Shown: in pieces, positions 13,391-23,700 of the stretch
Numbering within the stretch: the first letter of the stretch is position 1
How the letters are laid out: each line of letters begins with the position of its first letter
Virus record (IMG/VR): IMGVR_UViG_3300044655_000464
Coordinates: 1 to 30,624 of that record
Reading direction: 5' to 3' (one strand)
Source of the DNA: a virus
Length of the DNA stretch: 30,624 bases
Notes under the pieces: generated by a model
The model's database searches: none
What the model was told of the DNA's origin: nothing
What the model saw: the letters and a program-made list of their open reading frames with translations, nothing else
Program-made: the position numbers and the translations under genes

Positions 13391-13690
13391 TTACAATACT
13401 TCTGCCTGAGTAAAAGGAACTACAGGGGTCTCTGATGCAGGAGCTTCAGCAGCAATGTGCTCAAAGGTATCCAAATTGATCTGACCTTTACCGTAGTTAG
13501 CTTCAATAGATTGGAAGAACTCATTCTGTTCTTTTACTACTTCAGCCATTGCTTCTTTTACTTTCTCTTTTACAGAAAGCAAGTCATTCATCTGGAGTTC
13601 GATCTTACCCAAATCCATAATTACGTTTTGAGTCTTTTGTTGGAAGCCTTTGATTGCTTCTACTTCTTGTTCGGTTAACTTAGTTGCCAT
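13391..13690 (-). CDS. Coiled-coil hypothetical protein (99 aa)
   Basis: I choose ATG 13690 (start MATKLTEQEVEAI). The longer frame back to 13717 would begin inside the -7 promoter element. The 99-residue product is strongly helical, with heptad-like hydrophobic positions at about 15-75 (DLGKIELQMNDLLSVKEKVK and onward), and ends in an Ala/Pro/Val-rich tail. No signal peptide or membrane helix is present. It has its own promoter (13715-13746) and terminator (13338-13370), so it is monocistronic and possibly highly expressed. A short coiled coil beside tail-fibre genes may act as a virion assembly factor or fibre chaperone. No family is recognised with confidence. Confidence 0.75.
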   Translation of the reverse strand: MATKLTEQEVEAIKGFQQKTQNVIMDLGKIELQMNDLLSVKEKVKEAMAEVVKEQNEFFQSIEANYGKGQINLDTFEHIAAEAPASETPVVPFTQAEVL

Positions 13691-13714
13691 GATATATTGT
13701 TTAGTTGGTTTATG

Positions 13715-13746
13715 CAAATATAATGCTTTTCTATAAATCCTGCCAA
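13715..13746 (-). promoter_or_regulatory. Promoter of the coiled-coil gene
   Basis: Minus-strand TTG (13746-13744) is followed by 21 bases and TATATTTG (13722-13715). The -33 half overlaps the stop region of the upstream gene at 13748. Transcription would begin near 13709, giving a leader of about 19 bases to ATG 13690. Confidence 0.65.
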
Positions 13747-13747
13747 A

Positions 13748-14254
13748 TTAGCAGTCTTCTACCTTAGCAGCAGAGAATAAGCTGACAAGTTTTGCTTTCA
13801 AGTGGCTGTAGCCAAATGCAAAAATGTCAACACCTTCAGCTGAAGATAAATCAGGAACAGTGTTAGTTACTGTGTATTCCTCGGTAACTTCTTCAGTAGT
13901 GTACTCTTTTACAGTGTACTCTTCTGATACCTCTTCACCTTCTGCGTTAGTGATAGTACGAGTCTTAACTACGTCCTTCTCTACTGGTTGCATCATAGTG
14001 CGAGTCTTTACCTCTTCTACTTGCTTAGTCAAAGGAACAGATAAGTACTCACCAATTGCTTGGTTACGTGCTTGATCTCCACCCATAGGGCCCATAGAAG
14101 CGTTGTTAGGAGTAGCATCTTCTTCACTTAAGTAAAGTTGAATGCGGAAGTTAGCGTTACCAGATTTAGAAATTTGGTAATCAGCAATACGGACGTAAGC
14201 ATTTTGGGTTATCCCTTTATCGGTACCAATGCTTTTTGTGATTTTAAGTGCCAT
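13748..14254 (-). CDS. Hypothetical phage protein with Glu/Thr repeats (168 aa)
   Basis: The N-terminal domain (about 1-50, with MALKITKSIGTDKGIT and ANFRIQLYLSEED) is beta-rich and of a kind I associate with small structural genes of Bacteroidota phages. The middle (about 82-135) is low-complexity, with imperfect repeats of KTRT and EEYTV, and looks like an insertion. The C-terminal 30 residues are helical. There is no signal peptide or catalytic motif. It is the first gene after the fibre operon and has its own promoter at 14291-14321. A structural or tail-accessory role is likely but unproven. The acidic, Thr-rich middle suggests an extended rod or linker. Confidence 0.72.
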   Translation of the reverse strand: MALKITKSIGTDKGITQNAYVRIADYQISKSGNANFRIQLYLSEEDATPNNASMGPMGGDQARNQAIGEYLSVPLTKQVEEVKTRTMMQPVEKDVVKTRTITNAEGEEVSEEYTVKEYTTEEVTEEYTVTNTVPDLSSAEGVDIFAFGYSHLKAKLVSLFSAAKVEDC

Positions 14255-14259
14255 TGTTG

Positions 14260-14275
14260 TAAAATTATAATTTTA
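14260..14275. repeat. Perfect 16-base palindrome in a 5' leader
   Basis: TAAAATTATAATTTTA is its own reverse complement and lies 6 bases before the start at 14254, downstream of the promoter at 14291-14321. It could fold near the ribosome-binding region, but its all-A/T stem would be weak. It may only reflect the A/T-rich leaders of this phage. Confidence 0.4.
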
Positions 14276-14290
14276 TGTTTGTATACATAT

Positions 14291-14321
14291 CAAATATACT
14301 AAATATATTTAAGTTTGTCAA
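14291..14321 (-). promoter_or_regulatory. Promoter of the 168-aa gene
   Basis: Minus-strand TTG (14321-14319, in TTGAC) is followed by 20 bases and TATATTTG (14298-14291). It directly follows the stop codon of the 2126-residue fibre gene. No terminator separates them, so read-through from the fibre operon is also possible. Confidence 0.68.
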
Positions 14322-14322
14322 G

Positions 14323-17300
14323 TTACTTGTTCTTTAGGAGTTCTACTTCAGCCCTAAGAGCCTCAATTAATGCTTGCTGTTCTTTCATGGCTTGAACCAA
14401 TACAGGTACTACTTTTTCGTACATAACTGTTTTGTATCCATCACCTCTAGTGTGCACTACTTCTGGCAATACCTCTTCAAGTTCTTGAGCAATAAAACCA
14501 AAGTCTGCTCCTTCTCTATCAGATACATTCTCAGTAGGTACCCAATCAAATGTTACAGGTCTAATCTGGTCAATCTTATCAAGACCCTCTGTCATACTAA
14601 CAACATTAGTCTTAACTCTTGAGTCTGATAAACCTTGTACAATAGTACCCTGCCACTCAAGATTATTGGTGTTTTTAGGGACTCTTCCTACAAGTTGAAA
14701 ACTATTATTAACTTTTCTTTCTAACCTTAATTCTTGACCACTCCAATCAGGAGCATTACTTATCCATCTGTATGATTGAGTTTGACCACCATCTGCATCA
14801 CCTACTAATTCAATAGAGGCTGATGTTGCTTGACCATATGGTACTGATCCTCGGACAACAATTTTAGGGGTACCTCCTTCAACAATAGTTAAAGTATCAC
14901 CCACCATGTCAACAACTGTTCTCCAATCACACCAAGCACCACGACCAGTTCTATAGTGAAGTTTTCTACTGTTAGCAATACTATTTCCAGCATTGTCAGG
15001 AAAATACATTTGAAACATATCTTCTCCTGAAATTCCATAAGAAAGCAAACTACCATAATTATGTACACTACTTGGAGGACGACCAACTCCTGTAGCTCCA
15101 GAAGCTGAAGCAACTCTTAGTTTACCACTAGTGTAATAAGTATCCCAGTTTTCACCTACAAGATATCCATATGTATTTAATTGACCAGCATTAGTAGCAC
15201 TTCCTGCAGACCCTGCGCTGCTAGCATAGTTTACAGACTGAGAACCAATGTTTCCAGAATCAATAATGGTTCTCCAAGAACTAAATCCTCCATTAGCAAC
15301 TACACGAACTGCAAAGTTATTACTATGGAATGCGTGCGCTAGTTGAAACCCATAGTTTGGATTCCAAGAGTTACCCATACAGTTAATCCAATGAGTCCAA
15401 TCTCCAAATGGATTTCCAGTTGGTTGATTGTAGAAGAAGAATCCAGACTTTTGTGCAGTGTTATTCATGTCAGAATAATTAGTGCTACCAAATGATCCAT
15501 CTCCGAATATAATTCTAGAAGAATCAATACCATCAATAAGTTCTGAGTCCGCAGCCTTACCTGAAGTTGTTAACCAACCACCATAATTTCCAAGTTGATT
15601 TCTTACGTGAGCAAGACTTGACTTTCTAGACCACCCATCACCATTAGAAGTAATAAAACTACTAATTGTTGGGTTCTCAGATTCACCAGTACTAAAATTA
15701 ATATGGCTTGCATATATATACCCATTAGCATCACGTTGGACAACATGGTTTCCATTTATCCCAGTTGAGTAACTAAATCCTAATGAAGTTAAAAAACCTC
15801 CATAGTTGCCTAAGTCATTGGTAAATTGAGATAGAGCAGTAGGACGAGAACTTACGTTAGTCCATGCTACTGAGTTAGCAACAGCAGAAGTACCGTTATA
15901 ATAAGCCCCATCGCTAGTGATAGAAGCACTTTGACCAAGATATATAGTATCTCTTGAGTAGTAATTTAAATATATCCCAAAACCATCTTTACAATCTATA
16001 TGTAAATTTCCGTTTGATGAAGATACTGTTGCATGATCAACTGATCCACCATTTCCACCAAGTCTAGTATATTGACCAGAAGTATTTGGTCCAAGTAATA
16101 TTTCCCCACGCCCTCTAAAGGATGTCTCAGTACTGTTTGGATCTAAATAATAAGTAGTATCATTAGAATCATAAAAAATAGGAGCCCTCATAGAACCACT
16201 AGCATGTATATTACCACTAGTATCAATTCCTGCTACAGTTGCCCCAGCTGCTTCAGAATAAAAATGGAAAGATTCAGTACCCACTAACTGATTAGTTGTT
16301 CTCTTACCTACATACCAAGAAGAACCTGATCCACCAACATAACGTACCATTGCCTCATATCCATTTCCTGGATTGATTGTTAAATATTTGTGCGATGCAC
16401 CAGTTATATTAATAGGAGTGGTATTTGTACCAATAATGCCAAAATAACTAGCATCATTAATACTGTTTCCGTTTACGTACATAGTGCCATACAACCAGTT
16501 TGTACCTGTGCTATATATACCTGCTGGGTGATATGATGCTTCTCCTGTTCCTCCTACGTTAGCATTGCCACGGTAAGCTGCTGAGTACATTGTTCCTACT
16601 GCATATATTGTACTAGCAGACCAAATATAACCATTAAAGTTGGATATCATCCATTGAGCATAAGCTGAACTTGCTCCAGTAAAGTTAGATGTTAAAACCC
16701 CGTTACCACTTGAGTTAGCTGCAGACATACCAACCAATTCAGCTCCAAGTGTTGTGTATCCACCAAAAGTGTGATTTCCACTAGGAGCATTTTTCCAGTA
16801 TAGTCCCCAGTTAGCGGCATTTTCCTGGAATATCCATGCATCAGCTTCTGATACAGCGTGTTTTAATAAAACTGAACCACTTGAAACAGTTGTAACTATT
16901 CCACCGCTTAGTGTTAATGATCCATAAATCTCAGTGTTTCTACTAGAATCCGTTCTCAAACTCCAGTTACCTGCGTTATTTAGAAAACCAATGTTGTTGC
17001 TAGTATCAGCATAAACATATCCACGAATAGTACTTTGGTGATTACTTCTAAACTGAAGCTCAACAGCACCTCCACTTCCTGTAATAGCCCAAGCTCCACT
17101 TGAGAGTGAATAGAAGTGAGTTCCGTAATCTTGGTTATACATACCTTGAGCACCATACTGACGAAGCCATCCAGAAGTATAGATTTGTGCCCATCTATAT
17201 GAACCATTACCAAGAGAGTTCTCAGCATCACTATATGGAGTTACATCTACAGTATCAAAAGCATATCTTCCAGGACTATTAAAATATACACCATTGCTGT

Positions 17301-20300
17301 TTCCTATATTTTCAAAATAAAGCCATCCATTATTATTGTAAGGACCTATTGCTAAATAATTAGAAGCAGAACCATAAAGTTTTATATAACCAGTAGCTTC
17401 ATCGGATATTAACCTTGTATTGGTAGTACCAAGATTAATTTGCACAAGTCTTGATGTACTATTAGGATCAAGATAATATCCAGTGTCTTGAGAGTCGTAG
17501 AAGATAGGAGCCCTCATATCAGTGTTAGAGTAAATAGTTCCTCTAACATCTAAAGTATAAGCAGGGTTACCTCCAGAACCATGAGCACCCCAATCTCCTC
17601 CAATACCTACAGCGTTATCTATAATACGCATAATAGTATTACCTTGATAACCTGCTATACCATTGTGAGGATTCCAGTTAGTATTTCCGTAAGCATTATT
17701 TGAGAATCCAAAATCCATAAATTCCCCAGATCCACCACATCCAATAACCCACTGTCTTTGACTTAAACCGTTAAATGTAAATTGAATAGTTGGGCCATGT
17801 GAAGTGTTACCTGTTTCTGTGTGATTTAAAGTCATCACAGGATAAGCTCCTGTTAAATATACTGTAGGACGAAGGTTACCATCCTGCATTGTATAAGGAG
17901 TAGAATTACCCCCTACAATTAGACGGTTTCCAAAATTACCTGCAGCGCCTCCATTTACATATAAATCTCTACTAAAACTTGCAAAATAAGTAGAGCCATT
18001 GTACCCTATGGAAGCAAAAGTATTATTACCTGAAGTATCATTCATGATACGCAAATAACTCTCAGCGTTATTACCATTAGTGTCTAGTCGTAATGTTATA
18101 TCGTTGAATGAGTTAATGGAGATATTATCACTGAAACTACTATCAAAATTAGTAGACATAATACCATGATTGTATGGTTCATCGTAGTTTGCATTCCAAT
18201 CAAAGGAAATCATTGCTACTCGTCCCAACTTACTACTATAACTTCCATAACCTTCCATGAAAGCACCTGTGTTTACATAGTGTCTTATTGCTGTAATTCC
18301 ATTGTCTGTAAAATAACCAGATACATTACCTGTACTTCCTTTAATTCTAAAACCAGTACCTGTATAGTAAACCATCTCTTCCCAATCATCTGCAGCATTC
18401 CACAAGTAGTGATTGTTATCATTGTTGGTTCTTAGATAAAGTTTATTATCATTAAGACCAAAAGAACCCCCCAAACTACCGTATGGAACATATCTATTAT
18501 CTGATTCAGTTTCTGTATAGTATCTATCGTCATGGTTATGAGAGGGGAGAGAGGTAAGATACCCTGCACTTGCATGATTACCCCACCCATAAGCCGTGTT
18601 CCAATTTGAAGAATTGTCTGTGAAGTTACCACTATGATAAATAGTCCACCAAGGAGTATTCCATGCTCCAGAATATCCAGATCTCCAAACCAAGGTAGTT
18701 CCGCCAGCATGAACCCCTGCTATTTGCCACATAGTATCAGAAGCAGCTACGTGTAAAATAGGCGCATAGTTAGGATTACCTCCTGTTCCATTTTCATTCC
18801 TAATTACTCTAGTATAACCACTGCTAATATTACTAGTTCCATTTCCTAAGAAAGTAGTAAATATTCCTGTTGTTGTATCTCCAGATGTAATATATCCACT
18901 GTTATTCGTAAACTGAGAGATATTCATACTACTCAAAGCACCTGCAGTTGTAGCGTACGATACGTTCTGAGACCCAATATTTCCGCTGTGAATTAAAGTT
19001 CTAAAGCTACCACCTGTATAGAATGTTCCGTTAGCATACAAGTAAGAAGTTCCGCCAACATTAGACCCAATATAAGTACCATAATCTCCATTCCATCCAA
19101 AAGCGTCAGCCATTGCCCCGTGAGAGAACATTGTACCGCTAGATCTTGTTGTTTCAATTCCTCCTGCTATTTTTAAGGATGTGCCAGCATTTGGATCTAA
19201 ATAGTAAGTTGTATCATTTGAATCGTAGAAAATTGGTGCACGTAATGAGTTGCCTGCTTGCAAATAGTTATTGACATAAACATTATTACCATCAATTTCC
19301 ATTTGAATACCATGCTGCCAATCATAGAAATCAAGTTTATTAAATGCAAATCTTGCCAAACTACCAATATTTTCTAAAGCGATTTGAGAACCTTGTCCAT
19401 TAAACCATGTTGTATTTCCACTAATATATGTTCCAGCTAAATATGCGTTTCCACCTACGTGCAATTGTCCAGCAGTCTCAAATCTAGCGTTGGTATAAAT
19501 ACCTCCGTTATTTGAGTTTAAGTAATATGATGCTCCATTAAGATAGAAAGCATTTGAAGCAAAGAAGTTTGTTGCGTAACTATTTGTAGTAGTTATGTTG
19601 CCAATACCGCTAATGTCTATACCTTGTCTTAGGTATCTGCCGTCAAGTAGAGATTGCTTTTTAGTTCTGAGACCATCAATTCTAGAAGAGTTAACCTGAC
19701 CAAGAGTTAAAGGCGTAGGTGCATAAACATCATATTGATTTGTACCTGACCAAGCATCATCATAAGATAATGTACTTGCACTATATAAAATATCAGGTGC
19801 ACCACTTTGATAGAAACCGTTGATAGGTTGATCTGAAAATAAGTGATAAACAGCTCCACCACCTCTAAGCATAAAAATATAACCCATAGAGTGACTGTAT
19901 ATAAACATATCAGCACACACATTTGTATAGGATTCATTAAATACCCTAATACGATCAGCATATTCTGCTCCTCCCCAACCACCAAAGTTACCTTCCCAAT
20001 CTAAGAGAAGACCTCCGTGGTGTACCCCAGTTCCAATTGGATCCCAAGGAGCTGTTTCTCCATAACCACGCTTAATTATAATTCTTCTCCAAACATCTTG
20101 GTCGCCTCCCCAGAATTGTACAGCATAAAAAGTATTTGCATTTCCGTTAACTGTAATATCAACCTTGTAAGGAAGTGTTGTAACATCTAAAGTATTCTTA
20201 AGTAATTGAGTCTGAGTCCCAGTTAAATTCGTACCATCAATGTACAGGTAATTTGTATAAAGAACGTTTAAGTTACTTGTACCTGCAAAGTCTCCGTAGT

Positions 20301-20703
20301 AGTTTGTATTCTGAGAATCATAATAAATTGGTGCTCTAAAACTAGCAGTAGAATAAACTATACCGTTAAAAGTAGAATCTGCATTATTACCGTAGGCAAA
20401 ATTAGCACCTCCATAAGTCGAAAGACCATACCCTGGAGTATTTCCCTCGCCTTGTCCCCATCCACCTGGATGACCTATACCTACTTTATGGTAAAGGTGC
20501 ATATATTCATTTGTGAATCGTCCACGAATACCATATACATTAAGGGACTCACCTCCAGAGAAGTAGGTCGTTCCACCTATTGTTTGTCCTCCAGAGGTTG
20601 TTATAACGTTTGCAGGTACACTTGTTAAAGCATAACTCCCGATGTTACCTGTGTGTATAGACTGGTAACCGCCTATTGTGGTATTGGATAATAAATTAGC
20701 CAT
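14323..20703 (-). CDS. Giant tail fibre with S74 chaperone C-terminus (2126 aa)
   Basis: This 2126-residue protein is rich in Gly, Ser, Asn and aromatic residues, with short repeating units of beta-helical fibre character. Four copies of a RAPIFYDS...YYLDPN unit lie along it, and a shared NWNTAYGWGNHASAGYLTS unit occurs near residues 700-720. The last 115 residues form a peptidase S74 intramolecular chaperone: SDSRVKTNV with the Ser of the Ser-Lys dyad, then DFGFIAQELEEVLPEVV and the final coiled coil (EALRAEVELL). Such chaperones trimerise the fibre and then cut themselves off. The protein probably binds the host surface. Its start overlaps the stop of the 1281-residue fibre by 8 bases, so both are coupled. 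No terminator follows. Confidence 0.88.
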   Translation of the reverse strand: MANLLSNTTIGGYQSIHTGNIGSYALTSVPANVITTSGGQTIGGTTYFSGGESLNVYGIRGRFTNEYMHLYHKVGIGHPGGWGQGEGNTPGYGLSTYGGANFAYGNNADSTFNGIVYSTASFRAPIYYDSQNTNYYGDFAGTSNLNVLYTNYLYIDGTNLTGTQTQLLKNTLDVTTLPYKVDITVNGNANTFYAVQFWGGDQDVWRRIIIKRGYGETAPWDPIGTGVHHGGLLLDWEGNFGGWGGAEYADRIRVFNESYTNVCADMFIYSHSMGYIFMLRGGGAVYHLFSDQPINGFYQSGAPDILYSASTLSYDDAWSGTNQYDVYAPTPLTLGQVNSSRIDGLRTKKQSLLDGRYLRQGIDISGIGNITTTNSYATNFFASNAFYLNGASYYLNSNNGGIYTNARFETAGQLHVGGNAYLAGTYISGNTTWFNGQGSQIALENIGSLARFAFNKLDFYDWQHGIQMEIDGNNVYVNNYLQAGNSLRAPIFYDSNDTTYYLDPNAGTSLKIAGGIETTRSSGTMFSHGAMADAFGWNGDYGTYIGSNVGGTSYLYANGTFYTGGSFRTLIHSGNIGSQNVSYATTAGALSSMNISQFTNNSGYITSGDTTTGIFTTFLGNGTSNISSGYTRVIRNENGTGGNPNYAPILHVAASDTMWQIAGVHAGGTTLVWRSGYSGAWNTPWWTIYHSGNFTDNSSNWNTAYGWGNHASAGYLTSLPSHNHDDRYYTETESDNRYVPYGSLGGSFGLNDNKLYLRTNNDNNHYLWNAADDWEEMVYYTGTGFRIKGSTGNVSGYFTDNGITAIRHYVNTGAFMEGYGSYSSKLGRVAMISFDWNANYDEPYNHGIMSTNFDSSFSDNISINSFNDITLRLDTNGNNAESYLRIMNDTSGNNTFASIGYNGSTYFASFSRDLYVNGGAAGNFGNRLIVGGNSTPYTMQDGNLRPTVYLTGAYPVMTLNHTETGNTSHGPTIQFTFNGLSQRQWVIGCGGSGEFMDFGFSNNAYGNTNWNPHNGIAGYQGNTIMRIIDNAVGIGGDWGAHGSGGNPAYTLDVRGTIYSNTDMRAPIFYDSQDTGYYLDPNSTSRLVQINLGTTNTRLISDEATGYIKLYGSASNYLAIGPYNNNGWLYFENIGNSNGVYFNSPGRYAFDTVDVTPYSDAENSLGNGSYRWAQIYTSGWLRQYGAQGMYNQDYGTHFYSLSSGAWAITGSGGAVELQFRSNHQSTIRGYVYADTSNNIGFLNNAGNWSLRTDSSRNTEIYGSLTLSGGIVTTVSSGSVLLKHAVSEADAWIFQENAANWGLYWKNAPSGNHTFGGYTTLGAELVGMSAANSSGNGVLTSNFTGASSAYAQWMISNFNGYIWSASTIYAVGTMYSAAYRGNANVGGTGEASYHPAGIYSTGTNWLYGTMYVNGNSINDASYFGIIGTNTTPINITGASHKYLTINPGNGYEAMVRYVGGSGSSWYVGKRTTNQLVGTESFHFYSEAAGATVAGIDTSGNIHASGSMRAPIFYDSNDTTYYLDPNSTETSFRGRGEILLGPNTSGQYTRLGGNGGSVDHATVSSSNGNLHIDCKDGFGIYLNYYSRDTIYLGQSASITSDGAYYNGTSAVANSVAWTNVSSRPTALSQFTNDLGNYGGFLTSLGFSYSTGINGNHVVQRDANGYIYASHINFSTGESENPTISSFITSNGDGWSRKSSLAHVRNQLGNYGGWLTTSGKAADSELIDGIDSSRIIFGDGSFGSTNYSDMNNTAQKSGFFFYNQPTGNPFGDWTHWINCMGNSWNPNYGFQLAHAFHSNNFAVRVVANGGFSSWRTIIDSGNIGSQSVNYASSAGSAGSATNAGQLNTYGYLVGENWDTYYTSGKLRVASASGATGVGRPPSSVHNYGSLLSYGISGEDMFQMYFPDNAGNSIANSRKLHYRTGRGAWCDWRTVVDMVGDTLTIVEGGTPKIVVRGSVPYGQATSASIELVGDADGGQTQSYRWISNAPDWSGQELRLERKVNNSFQLVGRVPKNTNNLEWQGTIVQGLSDSRVKTNVVSMTEGLDKIDQIRPVTFDWVPTENVSDREGADFGFIAQELEEVLPEVVHTRGDGYKTVMYEKVVPVLVQAMKEQQALIEALRAEVELLKNK
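16141..20340 (-). repeat. Four RAPIFYDS modules in the 2126-aa fibre
   Basis: Units coding for versions of RAPIFYDSNDTTYYLDPN lie near 16141-16191, 17461-17517, 19191-19245 and 20279-20338. The last is the most divergent (RAPIYYDSQNTNYY). They separate longer unique stretches, marking modular growth of the fibre by duplication. Similar nucleotide sequence between copies offers recombination sites. Confidence 0.8.
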
Positions 20704-23700
20704 TTATCTTTTTGTTTAATTCTTGGACTTGATTAGTTAATTCTTTTACTGCACCTATAAGAGCAGCAGTTAAGCGAGAGTAGTTGACCCCTACAGGTTC
20801 TCCGTTCTCATCATATTGTACAAATTCTGGATACACTTCAGCAACTTCTTCTGCAATAAGACCTAGTTCTGTGGTCTGAGACCCAATCTTATTGTAAGTG
20901 ACTGGTCTCAAATTTACTACCTTTTCTAAATTTCCCTCACTTGTTTCTATGTTTTCTTTTAATTTAAGTGAAGATGATTCTGTAAGGAATCCACCTATAT
21001 TTAGATTTCCAGGAAAAGCAGTGTTACCTGCCCCATCTAATAGCGTAGCAGTTCTAGTTAAACTACTAAATACTCCAGTATATTGTCTTACATAAATAGG
21101 TTCAGTACCATCATCAGAAGTTGCAATTTCAAGATACCCAGCATTAGAAGAAGTGCTATTTGCATGTATTCTCCAAAAATCATTATCTCCTATTGTTCCC
21201 TGTAATGCTGTACCTATATTATTTATAAATGAAATAGTTCCACTCATTGTGCCTCCAGCTAAAGGAAGCTTAGTGGCAATACTATTAGTTACTGTAGTTG
21301 CAAAGTTTGCATCATCCCCTAAAGCAGCAGCCAATTCATCAAGTGTATCTAAAACGCCTGGGGCTCCGTTAATTAGGTTATTGATTTGGGTTGTTACATA
21401 AGATGTAGTAGCGTAACTATAAGATGCATGATTACCCCAAGAATAGGCTGTATCCCAGTTAGACTTATTATAACCACTAATTGAATTAGCTCCATTAAAG
21501 AAGTTTTGAATCTGTGCGTCCGTGTAAGCATTTGTTATACCGTAACCAGATATAGTTGTAGGTGTACTTGTAATAGTAGACCAAGCTTGAGTATGAGCAG
21601 TTACACTTGTAAGATAGCCAGCAGAAGCATGATTCCCCCATCCGTATGCAGTGTTCCAGTTACTTACATTAGTTGAAGTGAAGTTAGCAGATGTCCATAC
21701 ATCTGCATAAGAACTGTAAGCAGTAGCAGACCCAAATGTCTGTTGGTAAATACGCATTCCAATACCACTCTTAAGGAACATAACAAGGTTGTCATTTCCA
21801 CCTGAGCCATCTGTGTAGGAACGCATATGCAAATAATCTGCATAAGGACTACTATTATCATTTCCCCACGAAGTGAATCCAAATTGTAAATAACCTGCAG
21901 TGGTTTCAGAAGGAGAGATAGTTCTATTATCGTATCTAAGAAGTTGTCCTGATTGATTAGTTACTTGACCAGCTTCACCTGCACTATTTGCATAACTTAC
22001 GCTTTGAGAAGCAATGTTAGAAGTAGTAATTGCAGTAGAAGCATTTTGCTTAGCTGCTAAAGCAGTACTTAACCAACCATTTGTTGTTGAATAAAAATCT
22101 CCAGCATTACTAAAATAAAACTTATCACCATCTCCATTGCGATGGAAACCTAATTTATCAGCATCTGTTGTTACCCACCAATAAGCACCTGTAGTAGAAT
22201 TATACCATGTTTGTGAGTATCTATCTGCATTATATCTAAAGTATACACGACTATAGTTATTTTGTTCAACAGATACGTTAAAATTACTTCCATCTAAATA
22301 TAACCAAGTTGTGCCTCCACCTGTTGATCTAAGATAAAAATGACTGGCATCAAAATAATGACCCCCTCCTATACCATTACTAAGGTGTGTATTATTCCAG
22401 GGATCACGTAAGTTTAAGAAACTACTTCCTTTTTGTAATCTTACATTATCTGCAACATCTGCAAACAATAGACTACCAGTCATAGTATCACCTGCAGTAT
22501 TAACCCAAATGTCAGATACTGATGTTAAATATCCTGCTGATGCGTGATTCCCCCATCCGTAAGCAGTGTTCCAATTTGTTGAATTTCCACCTGTTGCAGA
22601 TATAACACCATCTACAACTAATTTAGTTGCTGGAGTAGTATCTCCAATTCCAACATTTCCATTATTTAAAATAGACAATGCTAATGTTCCAGCAAATATA
22701 TCATCATTATTTGCATTAACCCAGAAACGCATAGCAGCACTATAGTCATAAGCCATTCCACCCCACTTAGTACCGTTACTATTAAAGATAAGTCCTGGGT
22801 AAGTTGCTGCTAAAGTTGCTGTTCTATTCCAACCACCTGTACCTGATGCTCCACCAGTAACGTGTAAAGGAGTAGCAGGACTTACAGTACCAATTCCAAC
22901 ACGTACATTATTTGTATTAAATCCTGGAGTAAGTACGGTAAGACCAGTAGTTAAAGCATAGTCAGAACCTGTTCCCCAAGTTTGTACTTTTAAATCTAAT
23001 CTACCTCCACCAGTTACTTGAGAATACTCCAAACCAGCCAGAGGATTATTATCATAAGAAGATGTACCTAATGATAAAGTTGCTGTAGGATTTGCTACCT
23101 TAATACCTACATTTCCAGCAGTTACTAATGATGTAGTAGATCTTGTTAGATTTAAAAAATATAAATTGCTTTGTGAATTATCTGTAGTAAAAGCACCATT
23201 TGTACCATTAACATATAAGTCACCAACTACATGTAGTTTATAAATTGGGTTTGTAGTTCCAATACCAACATTTCCTCCATCGGGGTTTAAGTTTAAGAAT
23301 GCCCAAGTTCCAACTCCTCCTGCATTATCACTTACTTGCAGTTTAACTTGAGAATTGTCAGAGTACATGGTAAGACCTCTAGTGCCTCCACCTGCTCCCC
23401 CTGTTGTAAATCTAGCAATGTTATTCCCAGTAGCTCCACCGTTTACTTCTAATTTATATCCTGGACTATTAGTCCCAATTCCGACATTGCCACTAGAAGC
23501 AACACGCATTTTTTCGGAGTTAGCAGAATTAAAAACTAAAGTCCCATCACTGTAAGGAAAGAATCCTGTACCCCCACTACTAGCATTTGTTAATCCATAA
23601 CCATCATTAACCCAGACTGAAGCTCCAATAATGTACGTTGTTCCTGCAATGTTAGCTGCAAATCCAGCATAAGTTGTTCCTATAGAAAGTCTGTTAGCAA

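Noticed and set aside
13690-13717. Upstream ATG 13717 for the coiled-coil gene
   Set aside because: It lies inside the -7 promoter element TATATTTG (13715-13722), so it would not be transcribed.
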